Counted from the first letter of the stretch, positions 14,261 to 21,960 are shown. The stretch is DNA of 64,000 nucleotides from JAYEHL01 sp041653935 (GCA_041653935.1 JBAZEO010000007.1:1-64000); one strand, 5' to 3'. The notes: a model not told the origin generated them from the sequence alone. Translations and numbers: made by a program.

Positions 14261-14544
14261 TGAAGATCACTACACGGAAGGACTATGATTACGACAAACG
14301 CGGAAAACATGCCAACGGTAATTATGCGGCTACTATATGGGAGAAGGACTTAGGAAAAGATATAGAGCGTATTGGCGATACTCCAATTGATGCACTCACA
14401 CAGCTTTATATTGCCGCTCAGGAGCGCAGGCAATATTATGATAATGCCATGAACGCTATCTTAAAGAAGCGATGGAGACTATGCACGGCGGCTGCTCGCG
14501 CCAAAAACCATGCCATTTCAAGCGTGGGCGAGAGGGACAGATGA
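14260..14544 (+). CDS. Hypothetical protein (94 aa)
   Basis: Starts at the previous stop (TAATG) and ends overlapping the methyltransferase start (ATGA). Charged, with an Arg/Lys-rich C-terminus. No domain recognised. Confidence 0.55.
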   Translation: MKITTRKDYDYDKRGKHANGNYAATIWEKDLGKDIERIGDTPIDALTQLYIAAQERRQYYDNAMNAILKKRWRLCTAAARAKNHAISSVGERDR

Positions 14545-15398
14545 CACCATTTTACACTGATAACCTCGTGGAATTATATCAAGGTGATGCGTTAGAGTTA
14601 TTGAGACAGATACCTTCGGAATCCGTCCACATGGTTTGTACGAGTCCGCCTTATGACAATCTTCGCGTTTACAACGGCTTCACCTGGGACTTCGAGGCGA
14701 CGGCGAAGGAACTCTACCGTGTCCTCGTACCGGGCGGCGTCCTCTGTTGGAATGTCAATGATTCGGTAGTAAACGGGTCCGAAACGCTAACATCCTGCAA
14801 GCAAAAGATATTCTTCCGCGAGTAATGCGGTTTCAGTATTCACGACACGATGATATGGCATAAGCTAAACCATGCAAACCCGGAATTCACTCGCTACCAT
14901 CAATTATTTGAATACGTCTTTATTTTATCCAAAGGCAAGCCAAGATGCTTCAATCCAATAATGGACAAGCCGAATGCTCAAGCCGGGAAAATTGGCGCAT
15001 TAGGGCAAAACACCTATATGAAACGCGATGGTGCGAAGTCTACCAGGCACACCTATATGACCAAAAAACTCGGTATGCGCGGCAATGTATGGAGAGGCAA
15101 AACGGCAGGTCAAGAAGTTGTTTGTAAAAAGCTCTGGCATCCCGCAATGATGCCACTATGGTTGGCTAAAGACCTTATACGGTCGTGGAGCAATGAGGGC
15201 GATACGATCCTCGACCCGTTCGCGGGCAGTTGCACGAGCTTACTTGCGGCCAAGAGTCTTGGCCGTCGCGCTATCGGCATTGAGATAAGCGCGGAATATT
15301 GCCGTATGGCGGTTGATAGACGCCTTTTTGGTCAGATGACGATGGATAGCAACGAATGCCCGCGCTCAGTGGAGCTTGCAACGAAAGGAAAGGGATAA
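14541..15398 (+). CDS. DNA adenine/cytosine-N4 methyltransferase, interrupted by in-frame TAA
   Basis: One reading frame encodes a beta-class amino methyltransferase: catalytic motif TSPPY (residues 34-38), then the NVNDS and ETLTSCKQKIFFRE segment, then IHDTMIWHK, and motif I LDPFAGSCTS with GRRAIGIEIS near residues 221-245. A TAA at 14823-14825 falls between FRE and CGFSIHD, with no frame change on either side. A CAA codon there would restore a normal 285-residue enzyme. Either a nonsense mutant, a sequencing or assembly change, or readthrough. The C-terminal half alone has no good ribosome site. Confidence 0.85.
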
Positions 15399-15790
15399 TG
15401 ACAATCGAATCTTATGGCTTCCAAGAGGTCTTAAAAGTACTCGAGGCAGTTACCGGGGAACGTGACGATGACAATACCTGCGTCGTGTGTGGCTGCACTG
15501 ATGACCGCGCCTGCCAGGAAGGATGTTTTTGGATCGCCCGGGGCCTGTGTAGCGCTTGCGTTGATAAAGCCATATTAACAGTCGCCCATGCAATCGAGAG
15601 GCAGTCAATATCAATTCCCTGCCAATATCGAGCCGGGCAGCCGGTCATGACGGATAAGGGACCCGGTAAGATCGAGATCGCTTTTGAGGATGACGGCGGG
15701 AACTGGTATCTCGTTGGGGTCATGGTCGATGGACTGCCGCTAAAGATGATTGTCGACGAACCGGATATCAGGATGATTGGAGATGAGTAA
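15398..15790 (+). CDS. Cys-rich phage protein (130 aa)
   Basis: TAATG overlap with the methyltransferase. Contains the CVVCGCTDDRACQEGCFW ... CSAC pattern common in small phage proteins near methyltransferases, likely one or two zinc sites, then a beta-rich domain resembling an SH3-like fold. No known activity. Confidence 0.65.
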   Translation: MTIESYGFQEVLKVLEAVTGERDDDNTCVVCGCTDDRACQEGCFWIARGLCSACVDKAILTVAHAIERQSISIPCQYRAGQPVMTDKGPGKIEIAFEDDGGNWYLVGVMVDGLPLKMIVDEPDIRMIGDE

Positions 15791-16289
15791 ACGGAGGCGA
15801 ATGCCGGGAGCGTACCTGCCCGAAACGAAGCTCCATAAGGGACCGAATGGTCGCAACTTGTGCCGTTGGTGCTTGAAGGAAGTGCCCGTTGGTCGCCGAA
15901 CCTATTGTAGTGCTGAATGTGTCCATGAGTGGCGTTGCCGAACTGATCCCGGTTATGTACGGGAAGAGGTACAAAAACGCGATAAAGCCCTATGTAGTCG
16001 TTGTGGGCAGCAATGCCGAATAGTCACAAGCTTTCATGATGCTTATGTTGCGTTCCGAATGTTAGAGAGATTGTGCCGAGACTGTTTTCAGTATTTCCTC
16101 AGAAGGAATCGAGAACGCCCAACCTGGGAGGCTCATCATAAAGTGGCGGTTGCAGAGGGCGGCGGCGAATGCGGCCTGGATGGATACGAAACGCTATGCA
16201 GGGATTGCCATAAAGCCGAAACTTCCGCACTGAGGAAAAGATTATCTCGGCAAAATAAAAATACATCAGATCAAATGAGGTTGATATGA
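15783..16289 (+). CDS. HNH endonuclease (168 aa)
   Basis: An N-terminal zinc finger (CRWC...YCSAEC) precedes an HNH core: CSRCG, then WEAHHKVAVAEGGGECGLDGYETLCRDCH. HH and the terminal CxxCH match the HNH metal site. The start is ATG 15783, overlapping the upstream stop. It is compact, unlike the repetitive HNH at 6644. It may act in packaging or as a free-standing homing enzyme; context favours neither. Confidence 0.85.
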   Translation: MSKRRRMPGAYLPETKLHKGPNGRNLCRWCLKEVPVGRRTYCSAECVHEWRCRTDPGYVREEVQKRDKALCSRCGQQCRIVTSFHDAYVAFRMLERLCRDCFQYFLRRNRERPTWEAHHKVAVAEGGGECGLDGYETLCRDCHKAETSALRKRLSRQNKNTSDQMRLI

Positions 16290-16549
16290 GTAAAAAATAC
16301 TGGTTCGATGAAGATGGCAGCAAAATCACCATCACGATGAGCCTCGCGATAAAGTCGGGTGGAATGCGTAAATGTTTCTTTCCGTTCCTCTACTCGCCGG
16401 GATACAAGGGGATTCTAACCGAACCTGACCTGACAAATTGCGCGACCCGCCTTGAGGCTGAAGAGATTGTGCAGCTCCACGCCGATAAGCACGGATGGAA
16501 GACGTTCGAGGATGATGTCCAGGCGACGGAGGTATGTCATGTCAGTTAA
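16286..16549 (+). CDS. Hypothetical protein (87 aa)
   Basis: Starts at ATGAG overlapping the HNH stop. Opens KKYWFDEDG and ends overlapping the SPL-like gene. No domain recognised. Confidence 0.55.
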   Translation: MSKKYWFDEDGSKITITMSLAIKSGGMRKCFFPFLYSPGYKGILTEPDLTNCATRLEAEEIVQLHADKHGWKTFEDDVQATEVCHVS

Positions 16550-17285
16550 ATTGAAGCCGATCTTATATACACCATCTGGTAGAGCTGGAGAATATGCTAA
16601 TCACGGTTATGCGTTGAATCTTTATAACGGATGTCCTCATGGTTGTAAATACTGCTATGTGCCGGATATAAAGCATATAGACCGTGAGAAATTTCATTCA
16701 TCCTGCACACCGCAGCCCAATATATTGGAGCGACTAAAGGCCGATCTTGATAGACTTGGTAAACTTGATGAGCCTATATTTCTCTGTTTTTCGTGTGATC
16801 CTTACCCGCTAGGTTATAACAATGTGCTTACAAGGGATGCAATCACTCTTATAAAATCCAGCGAGAATAACGTCAGGATTCTTACTAAGAACGGTGGCGA
16901 TGCACGGTTTGACTTTGATCTACTCGATCCAAATGATGAATTCGGAGTAACGCTAACAACCTTAAAAAAGCAATGGGAACCCTATGCTTCGACGCCATAT
17001 CAACGGATCGATGCCATTGTCAAAGCACATGTTCGAGGTATTAAAACCTGGATTAGCTTCGAGCCTGTTATTGATCCTGATGAGACTCTCAGTTTCATGG
17101 AACGCATGGCTCCGTATGCCAACATCTTCAAGATCGGCAAGTTAAATTATCATCCACTCGCTAAAACAATTGACTGGCGTAAGTTCGCAATCGAAGCGTC
17201 GACGCTTGCAACAAAGCTCGGTGTGCCATTTATGTTGAAGGCCGATCTGAGGGCGTTTTTGAAGCCGGGGGATATTGACTTATAG
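16539..17285 (+). CDS. SPL-like radical SAM protein (248 aa)
   Basis: ATG 16539 follows GGAGG and overlaps the previous gene. The radical SAM motif CPHGCKYCYVPD (CxxxCxxC) sits near residues 32-43, followed by LCFSCDPYP and LTKNG segments typical of the spore-photoproduct-lyase-like phage family. The catalytic context suggests a radical SAM enzyme, perhaps acting on DNA damage or on a nucleotide. DUF5131 (11948), also a cysteine-cluster protein, often occurs in the same phages. Confidence 0.85.
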   Translation: MSVKLKPILYTPSGRAGEYANHGYALNLYNGCPHGCKYCYVPDIKHIDREKFHSSCTPQPNILERLKADLDRLGKLDEPIFLCFSCDPYPLGYNNVLTRDAITLIKSSENNVRILTKNGGDARFDFDLLDPNDEFGVTLTTLKKQWEPYASTPYQRIDAIVKAHVRGIKTWISFEPVIDPDETLSFMERMAPYANIFKIGKLNYHPLAKTIDWRKFAIEASTLATKLGVPFMLKADLRAFLKPGDIDL

Positions 17286-17303
17286 CCGCCGATATGATAA
17301 AAT
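17275..17303 (+). promoter_or_regulatory. Sigma70 promoter P3 for structured RNA 3
   Basis: TTGACT at 17275-17280 and TAAAAT at 17298-17303 with 17-base spacing, overlapping the end of the SPL-like gene. The start is predicted near 17309-17310, at helix A. Confidence 0.75.
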
Positions 17304-17307
17304 AATA

Positions 17308-17415
17308 TCGTCTAGGGAACGTGGTAAGACCGCTTCATATTGTGGTAAAATAAATCTGCACCCGATTCGGGCTACGTTCCCTAGACAAGAACGCGGTTCC
17401 TGAGTCGGGTGTTTT
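17308..17415 (+). ncRNA. Structured RNA 3, interleaved three-helix pseudoknot
   Basis: Helix A: 17310-17322 with 17374-17386, 13 perfect pairs. Helix B: 17328-17333 with 17393-17398, 6 pairs with one G-U. Helix C: 17359-17371 with 17399-17411, 13 pairs with two G-U. The D hairpin is vestigial. The order A, B, C, A', B', C' is the same as in RNAs 1 and 2, and B' and C' again abut. There is no ATG frame in it, which argues that the family is RNA and not a leader peptide. It is followed by TTTTGC. Confidence 0.8.
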
Positions 17416-17431
17416 GCATTTGGGGGATAGG

Positions 17432-17758
17432 ATGGACGACAAGGAAAAGCGACGGGATGACTATCCGGCACATTTACCGGATTCGCCGGAATGGTTGAAG
17501 AAGGGCGCGATCACCAAATATGATGATGGCAAATCCAGGCCGTATAAGGCCCGTATTGTGGATAATCATAATGCCAATGGTTGTCTCACTATAAAAAATT
17601 TTCATAATACTTCGTGGCAAGATATGCTTGCTCACCCGGAGGAACTGTGGCCTTGGGGAGAACTGACTCGGACGATCTATAAACGCGATACCGCCGACAG
17701 CCGGATTGAGATTATCTTCGTATCTCAGGGATCGGCGGCGAAGACGGTGGATGGATGA
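17432..17758 (+). CDS. Hypothetical protein (108 aa)
   Basis: GGGGGATAGG precedes ATG 17432. Charged N-terminus, a Trp-rich centre (WPWGELTRTIYKRD) and a beta-rich end. It is the first gene after structured RNA 3. No family recognised. Confidence 0.6.
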   Translation: MDDKEKRRDDYPAHLPDSPEWLKKGAITKYDDGKSRPYKARIVDNHNANGCLTIKNFHNTSWQDMLAHPEELWPWGELTRTIYKRDTADSRIEIIFVSQGSAAKTVDG

Positions 17759-17973
17759 CTGTCTATAAATCGCTTTTCGGTGGCCAGCATCGCATCAAAT
17801 CACTGCCACTGCGCGATACCAGGATTGAGGCCCAGGCCGCGCTCGATGAATACGCCAAGAAGAAAAAATGGAGTAGGTACGGCGAATTCGACGAGAACGG
17901 CGAGATGCAGCTCGACCACATGAAGCCATATCGCGATGTAGTAAAAGCCGAAATGAATTACGAAAGGAGGTGA
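17755..17973 (+). CDS. Hypothetical protein (72 aa)
   Basis: ATGA overlap with the upstream gene. A lysine-rich helix and an acidic C-terminus; it ends five bases before the Acb2-like gene and its stop lies in the same ribosome-site region. No domain. Confidence 0.55.
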   Translation: MTVYKSLFGGQHRIKSLPLRDTRIEAQAALDEYAKKKKWSRYGEFDENGEMQLDHMKPYRDVVKAEMNYERR

Positions 17974-17977
17974 TACC

Positions 17978-18190
17978 TTGCCAGACGTATCAGACATCGA
18001 AAAACGTTTCACTGATCATCCGCCGAAGGATGATCAGCCGCAGCGATACACGGAAATCAGGGATAAGGCAAAAGAGTTAGCAAAGCTCATAAATGGCCAT
18101 TGTCCCGAAAGCCGTGAGAAGTCGCTGGCACTCACGAAGTTGCAGGAAGTTTCCATGTGGGCGAACGCGTCCATAGCCTGTAACGAATAA
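17978..18190 (+). CDS. acb2: Acb2/Tad1-type cyclic nucleotide sponge (70 aa)
   Basis: The product follows the Acb2/Tad1 hairpin family closely: IEKRFT-HPPK, then QRYTEIRDKAKELAKLI, CPESREKSLALTKL and MWANASIACNE. Family members are small hexameric phage proteins that bind cyclic di- and trinucleotides and so blunt CBASS and, for some, Thoeris signalling. TTG 17978 is the start because a full AAAGGAGGTGAT-type ribosome site lies just upstream. The residue after RFT is Asp where I remember Tyr in studied members, which could change ligand preference. The family call is strong; the ligand is inferred. Confidence 0.8.
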   Translation: MPDVSDIEKRFTDHPPKDDQPQRYTEIRDKAKELAKLINGHCPESREKSLALTKLQEVSMWANASIACNE

Positions 18191-18216
18191 ACCGTAGTGA
18201 TGAAAACTGAATAAAG

Positions 18217-18286
18217 CCAGGGGGCGGTGCTAAGCAAGCTAAAAATCAGTTATCAAGCCGCTCCCTGGTAGGTCAAAAGATTAGCT
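18217..18286 (+). other. Structured intergenic element, H-type pseudoknot candidate
   Basis: An 11-bp stem (18217-18227 with 18258-18268, one G-U) encloses a 30-base loop. AGCTAA in the loop (18237-18242) can pair with TTAGCT just downstream (18281-18286), giving a simple pseudoknot. No U-tract and no obvious promoter. Confidence 0.5.
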
Positions 18287-18301
18287 AGGAGTGATTATTA
18301 G

Positions 18302-18499
18302 ATGTCCAGAAAACCGAAAAATCTTAAATGTCCAACCTGCGAAGGCGCAAAGCGGGGGAATTGCTGTAGTTGTGGAAAGCATATTCCTCTTGAGAAACAA
18401 AACTTATCTCCAAATCCATATAGCAATGAAATCAATGATGATGATCGGTTACATTTGATATGTGCGGATTGCTATGAGGATTTTCAAGGGGATATTTAA
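18302..18499 (+). CDS. Small zinc-binding hypothetical protein (65 aa)
   Basis: GAGTGATTATTAG then ATG. Two CxxC pairs (CPTC, CCSC) and a final CADC give a likely treble-clef or zinc-ribbon fold. No family recognised. Confidence 0.55.
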   Translation: MSRKPKNLKCPTCEGAKRGNCCSCGKHIPLEKQNLSPNPYSNEINDDDRLHLICADCYEDFQGDI

Positions 18500-18558
18500 T
18501 AAAAATAGGCCCGATCCGTCGCCGAACCGAGCCAAGCATCACAAGGAGGTATCCAGAG

Positions 18559-18732
18559 TTGAGTGAAATATTAGCAAAAATCTTTATAACTTCTATTGTT
18601 CTTATGATAGTAAGTTTTGTCGGCGTAATGATAGAAGCTAGAACTGACGAGAAAATCTGGCTTACATTAATGATAATTTTTATAGTTATCGCCTCCATCA
18701 GCCTTATAGTTGGTATATGGGCGTATGGATAG
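18559..18732 (+). CDS. Small membrane protein (57 aa, TTG start)
   Basis: AAGGAGGT at 18543-18550 is spaced 8 bases from TTG 18559. Two hydrophobic helices (about residues 5-23 and 33-55) with a short charged turn. Too short for an automated ORF call but well supported by its ribosome site. Confidence 0.6.
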   Translation: MSEILAKIFITSIVLMIVSFVGVMIEARTDEKIWLTLMIIFIVIASISLIVGIWAYG

Positions 18733-18765
18733 AAAAGAAAAAGCGACTCCGTGATCCAGAGTCGC
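18732..18765 (-). terminator. Intrinsic terminator for leftward transcription
   Basis: GCGACTC (18743-18749) pairs with GAGTCGC (18759-18765). Reading leftward the stem is followed by a TTTTTCTTTT tract (complement of 18733-18742). It would stop transcripts from the minus-strand cluster at 19.4-20.9 kb after they pass under the gene at 18843. Confidence 0.7.
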
Positions 18766-18842
18766 CATCAAGCACCAAACCATTAAAAACCTAACCATAT
18801 TATAGCAAGCGAACGAGTGAAAATCAACGGTGGAGGGTGCAA

Positions 18843-19403
18843 ATGGCGGTTAATAGGGAATCATTTTTAGAGCAGCAGGCGGATGCGTTATTAGCGGGAA
18901 CGCCTGGAGTTTACCCGGAGGCGGAGCTTGTACGGAAAATGGCGGTTGAACGGACTGGGATCGACCTCGACCAGTTCAGCGCCACCGACAACTACAGCGT
19001 ATGTCACCGCCATGGCAATATCACAATAGCCTCTATTATGCGGATGGCGCGACTCACAAGGCCGCAACGGGATATGTTCAGGCTGATCGTCAATGCGCGG
19101 CGGAATGGCATTGCTAAAATCAGGCCGTCAGTCGCGGCGCGAGTTATTAATATCCACCCAAACAACGTCAATCGCATGATCAAGACGATAATATCACGAG
19201 TCACGCCCGTCATCAATTCGCTGGATGGTGAGGCTGCAAACCATAGTCAAAGTATAGAGTGGCTATTCTGGAGGGAGAGTCGCTGTAAACTGGTACGCAA
19301 GCATTATATAACGCATAAGCGTAAGACCGTATCGGATACCATGTTTTACATCGAGGATGGTCAGGTAAAGAGGACAAAGAGAATCCCACCGCTGGAGCGA
19401 TGA
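18843..19403 (+). CDS. Putative DNA-binding regulator, sigma-like (186 aa)
   Basis: ATG 18843 follows GGTGGAGGG. The middle contains a helix-turn-helix-like region (RPSVAARVINIHPNNVNRMIKTI) preceded by a helical segment LTRPQRDMFRLIVNAR, reminiscent of the region 4 of sigma factors or phage late regulators. It lies just before the promoter region of the packaging operon, a common place for a late activator. The helix-turn-helix call is by eye. Confidence 0.5.
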   Translation: MAVNRESFLEQQADALLAGTPGVYPEAELVRKMAVERTGIDLDQFSATDNYSVCHRHGNITIASIMRMARLTRPQRDMFRLIVNARRNGIAKIRPSVAARVINIHPNNVNRMIKTIISRVTPVINSLDGEAANHSQSIEWLFWRESRCKLVRKHYITHKRKTVSDTMFYIEDGQVKRTKRIPPLER

Positions 19404-19413
19404 CGGTGGGATT
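19382..19413. terminator. Bidirectional stem-loop between convergent genes
   Basis: AATCCCACCG (19382-19391) and CGGTGGGATT (19404-19413) form a perfect 10-bp stem spanning the stop codon at 19403, between convergent genes. There is only a weak U-tract, so terminator function is possible but unproven. Confidence 0.4.
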
Positions 19414-19430
19414 GTGGTAATGGTTCAGTA

Positions 19431-19601
19431 TTAACAGGTGGCACCGCGCCGGTTGAGTTCGTTATATATTCGCTCCTGTTCAGCCTTGAAGCGTTCGCCA
19501 CGTTCACCCTCGTATTCACCGAGTGGCATTTCCTCTAACCATTGCTGTATTTGACAATATCGGGACTGTAACTCTTCAACTGTCATTGTTTGTGTGCTCA
19601 T
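19431..19601 (-). CDS. Small acidic protein (56 aa)
   Basis: On the minus strand, GGAGAGGAGG lies just upstream of ATG 19601. The product is helical and charged (EELQSRYCQIQQWLEEMP), with no domain. It ends 28 bases from the convergent plus-strand gene. Last gene of the leftward cluster. Confidence 0.6.
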   Translation of the reverse strand: MSTQTMTVEELQSRYCQIQQWLEEMPLGEYEGERGERFKAEQERIYNELNRRGATC

Positions 19602-19617
19602 TTCAATCCTCCTCTCC

Positions 19618-19812
19618 TCACGGCTGCCCTTCCGGGCGGGTTTTTAATTCTTCTGCTTCTTTCTGTGTCCAAATTCGTTTATTGCCTCTGCGTCGAGGCT
19701 CAGGGATTATTTTAGCTCTGAGTCTCGATATGAGAGTGCGACGATTGATGTTGAGATATTCCGCCAACTCGCCCGTCGATAGCTCGCCAGGTCTCGGAAA
19801 ATGTTTAGGCAT
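19618..19812 (-). CDS. Small helix-turn-helix protein, MerR/excisionase-like (64 aa)
   Basis: Residues GELSTGELAEYLNINRRTLISRLRAKIIPEPRRRGNKRIWTQKEAEEL form a winged helix-turn-helix of the MerR/excisionase type. In a phage with a serine integrase such a protein could serve as a recombination directionality factor or as a lysogeny regulator. It sits in the middle of a leftward operon with its own promoter. Start ATG 19812 overlaps the upstream gene end. Confidence 0.75.
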   Translation of the reverse strand: MPKHFPRPGELSTGELAEYLNINRRTLISRLRAKIIPEPRRRGNKRIWTQKEAEELKTRPEGQP

Positions 19813-20080
19813 GGCATTCAACTACCGTTTCTCCACCCGGCCAGACTTCTAGTCCATTATAAGTTTTCGGGAGGTGCTCTGGAATGCTGATGAGATCAAC
19901 ATTGCGCATGAGAGAATAAAGATAACCATCAATTGGTTCAATGATGGCAAGAGTTTCACCGGCGCGGTCATTAGGATGTCGGTGTTTGTTGAATTCTCGA
20001 CAGATAACTCGTGCCTCTTTAAGTGTTTCACAAGCTACCGTAACCAGCGTTTTTGAATCGTGTACGATCCATCGTTTCAT
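19805..20080 (-). CDS. Hypothetical protein (91 aa)
   Basis: Minus-strand ATG 20080 is preceded by GGAGAAT. Starts KRWIVHDSKTLVTVA; beta-rich with conserved-looking Arg/His residues. The stop overlaps the helix-turn-helix gene. No family recognised. Confidence 0.55.
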   Translation of the reverse strand: MKRWIVHDSKTLVTVACETLKEARVICREFNKHRHPNDRAGETLAIIEPIDGYLYSLMRNVDLISIPEHLPKTYNGLEVWPGGETVVECHA

Positions 20081-20081
20081 T

Positions 20082-20468
20082 TTAATAATTCTCCTTTTCT
20101 GGATTTCCCTTGCGACCACGCATAAATGTTTTCGTTTCGTGTAGCTGCTGGTAATCCGTATAGTCATAAATCTCTGTAAAACACCGTCTCCGTGCGGTGA
20201 CATGCTCATATTCAAAATCAATCTCATCTGGGCCAAGACCGGTATCATCGCAGGTATATTCGATCACGTGAAATACCAATTTACCATCAGCGCAACGCGT
20301 TATCGCTAATTCTGCTGTTGAAACTATTGGGGCGTATGGATGATTGATCTCCTCATCCTCGAATCGCTGATATACTAATTTCAATGCCTCCCCTAGCGTT
20401 TTACAGTCAATGGGGTGGCCATCGGGTCCCCAGGCTCCACCGCAACCGCCGTGTTTAATTCGATACAT
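20082..20468 (-). CDS. Hypothetical protein (128 aa)
   Basis: ATG 20468 with GAGGAGGAGAATTG just upstream on the minus strand. Contains several cysteines and aromatic residues, no membrane helix and no known motif. Confidence 0.6.
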   Translation of the reverse strand: MYRIKHGGCGGAWGPDGHPIDCKTLGEALKLVYQRFEDEEINHPYAPIVSTAELAITRCADGKLVFHVIEYTCDDTGLGPDEIDFEYEHVTARRRCFTEIYDYTDYQQLHETKTFMRGRKGNPEKENY

Positions 20469-20484
20469 TTCAATTCTCCTCCTC

Positions 20485-20922
20485 TCAAATATCCAAATGA
20501 CCGCCCGCGTCGATGCTGGCTTCCAACTCGTCTAGTTGTTGCTCCTGAACCTGTTTTGCATCCGAAGCCGTTCCAGGTATTACATGTATAGCTAAATCAG
20601 CTAAATGCACCCACTGATTTGAACCATCGTTCAGTATCACGGATATATGGCCCTCATCCGGCCATATCACAATTGCGTGATCGCATGGTATACTGGCTGA
20701 TATTCCAGGCCATTCATGTACGAGCAGTAGGTTTGATAGATTCGTTACATCTATAACCTCTAGTCGCTGTAGTCCCTGCTGTAGTTTAATTTTACCTGTC
20801 AGTATGTATTTGCAGTCGCCCCACTCAACTACCGGATGACGACTGACCTCGGCATATGGTTTCCTTTCAGCTATAAATTCCTTCCAACCCTCTATGCTGT
20901 CTATCGATTTTGAATCAAACAT
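20485..20922 (-). CDS. Hypothetical protein (145 aa)
   Basis: First gene of the leftward cluster, with GGAGGAGATTG before ATG 20922 and the promoter at 20977-21005. Mixed alpha/beta, acidic C-terminus, no family recognised. Confidence 0.6.
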   Translation of the reverse strand: MFDSKSIDSIEGWKEFIAERKPYAEVSRHPVVEWGDCKYILTGKIKLQQGLQRLEVIDVTNLSNLLLVHEWPGISASIPCDHAIVIWPDEGHISVILNDGSNQWVHLADLAIHVIPGTASDAKQVQEQQLDELEASIDAGGHLDI

Positions 20923-20976
20923 TTCAATCTCCTCCGTTTCGTTATTGCGGAGAGCTAACTGCCCTCCATCAATAGT

Positions 20977-21005
20977 ATAATACCCTAAATAATAACCTAT
21001 GTCAA
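20977..21005 (-). promoter_or_regulatory. Leftward sigma70 promoter
   Basis: On the minus strand TTGACA (21005-21000), 17-base spacer, TATTAT (20982-20977). It drives the cluster 20922-19431. The surrounding sequence is strongly A/T-rich. Confidence 0.75.
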
Positions 21006-21019
21006 CACCTATTTAATAA

Positions 21020-21157
21020 TTATTTGCTGGATTGTTCTGCAATTTTATCCGCAGAATTGTCTATATTTACCGACAAATCCGCCAATACCCAAAACCACAA
21101 TTCGTGCGTAAAATGATTGGCTTTACGCTCAAGCTCCGTATATAATTGGGTGAGCAA
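21020..21157 (-). CDS. Possible micro-ORF upstream of leftward promoter (45 aa)
   Basis: A TTG-initiated frame encodes a plausible helical peptide with Trp-rich centre and charged end. There is no good ribosome site, and it lies upstream of the leftward promoter, so this is a weak call. Confidence 0.25.
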   Translation of the reverse strand: MLTQLYTELERKANHFTHELWFWVLADLSVNIDNSADKIAEQSSK

Positions 21158-21191
21158 AATATTTTATTTCCGGCGTCACCTGCTTAGTGGT

Positions 21192-21263
21192 GAGAATGTC
21201 GAGCTGTCGACCGTTCACTTCTCCTTTCCTCGCAAGAGGGAGCCGGTGCAATGCTGGCTCCCT
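21192..21263 (+). other. Structured gap between divergent operons
   Basis: Two stem-loops are visible: GAGAA with TTCTC around an inner GTCGA/TCGAC (21192-21223), and AGGGAGCC with GGCTCCCT (21237-21263). No ORF and no U-tract. The whole stretch 20923-21432 is otherwise A/T-rich and noncoding apart from the promoters noted. Confidence 0.45.
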
Positions 21264-21332
21264 CGGTAAATAGACAGGGTAACAACAAAATAGGGCGCAC
21301 TCATTGGTAATTGGGGAGTTCGGGTGTTACTA

Positions 21333-21379
21333 TATACTACCAGAGATGACTTAACCTGCTCCCTGTAGTAGTATAAAAT
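21333..21379 (+). promoter_or_regulatory. Rightward promoter of packaging operon with operator-like repeat
   Basis: TTAACC (21351-21356), 17-base spacer, TAAAAT (21374-21379). TATACTAC (21333-21340) and GTAGTATA (21368-21375) form an inverted repeat, the right arm overlapping the -10 box, as a repressor or activator site would. The first gene starts at 21433. Confidence 0.6.
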
Positions 21380-21432
21380 ATACCCTAGGGGGTATTCAGT
21401 GAGCGTAAAAACTGAGTTTTGAGATAACCCTC

Positions 21433-21960
21433 ATGAGAGTACCAAACGTAAAATGTAGAGCAAAATCAAAGCGAACAGGTGAGCGATGCAATGCGTGGGC
21501 TGTTACTGGCAAGGATTTATGTCAGAAACATGGCGGGGCTGACGGTTCCGGCGGAGACGGTCGCCCTATTGTCCACGGCCTCTATTCAAACTACGTACCT
21601 GACGACTGGAAAGCGGACTACGAGTATTTTAAGACAGACCCGCATATACTCTCGCTCAAAAGTGATATAGCAGTGGCGCGGGTGGCCTCATCTCGTTTCA
21701 GGCAAAAGATAGTCGGGCAGGCATTGACCGCTGAGCTATGTGACACACTGTTGGAGCATGGCATTAAAATTGGCAAACTGTGTGAGATACATAGTAAAAT
21801 ACAGTTTGGTGAGCGGGTGATCTACTCGCCGGAGACCTGGCAGGAAATGATGGGCAAGGTAGTGACAGCGCAGAACTCGGCGATTGATGCTGTTATAGCC
21901 GATCCAAAGCTGAGAGATAGACTAAAGGAGGCGATAGCGGAGAGGCTGGAGAAGAAGTAG
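21433..21960 (+). CDS. Putative terminase small subunit (175 aa)
   Basis: Begins CRAKSKRTGERCNAWAV then CQKHGG, a cysteine/histidine motif seen at the N-terminus of many phage proteins placed directly before the large terminase. The rest is helical with a basic end. By position and motif it is the best candidate for the DNA-recognition subunit, though I see no classical helix-turn-helix. Confidence 0.55.
   Translation: MRVPNVKCRAKSKRTGERCNAWAVTGKDLCQKHGGADGSGGDGRPIVHGLYSNYVPDDWKADYEYFKTDPHILSLKSDIAVARVASSRFRQKIVGQALTAELCDTLLEHGIKIGKLCEIHSKIQFGERVIYSPETWQEMMGKVVTAQNSAIDAVIADPKLRDRLKEAIAERLEKK

Noticed and set aside
18500..18560. Missing gene before 18559
   Set aside because: No start codon with a ribosome site is present; the segment is a leader for the small membrane protein.
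19874..20144. Plus-strand frames in the leftward cluster
   Set aside because: They lie opposite minus-strand genes with good ribosome sites and lack their own.
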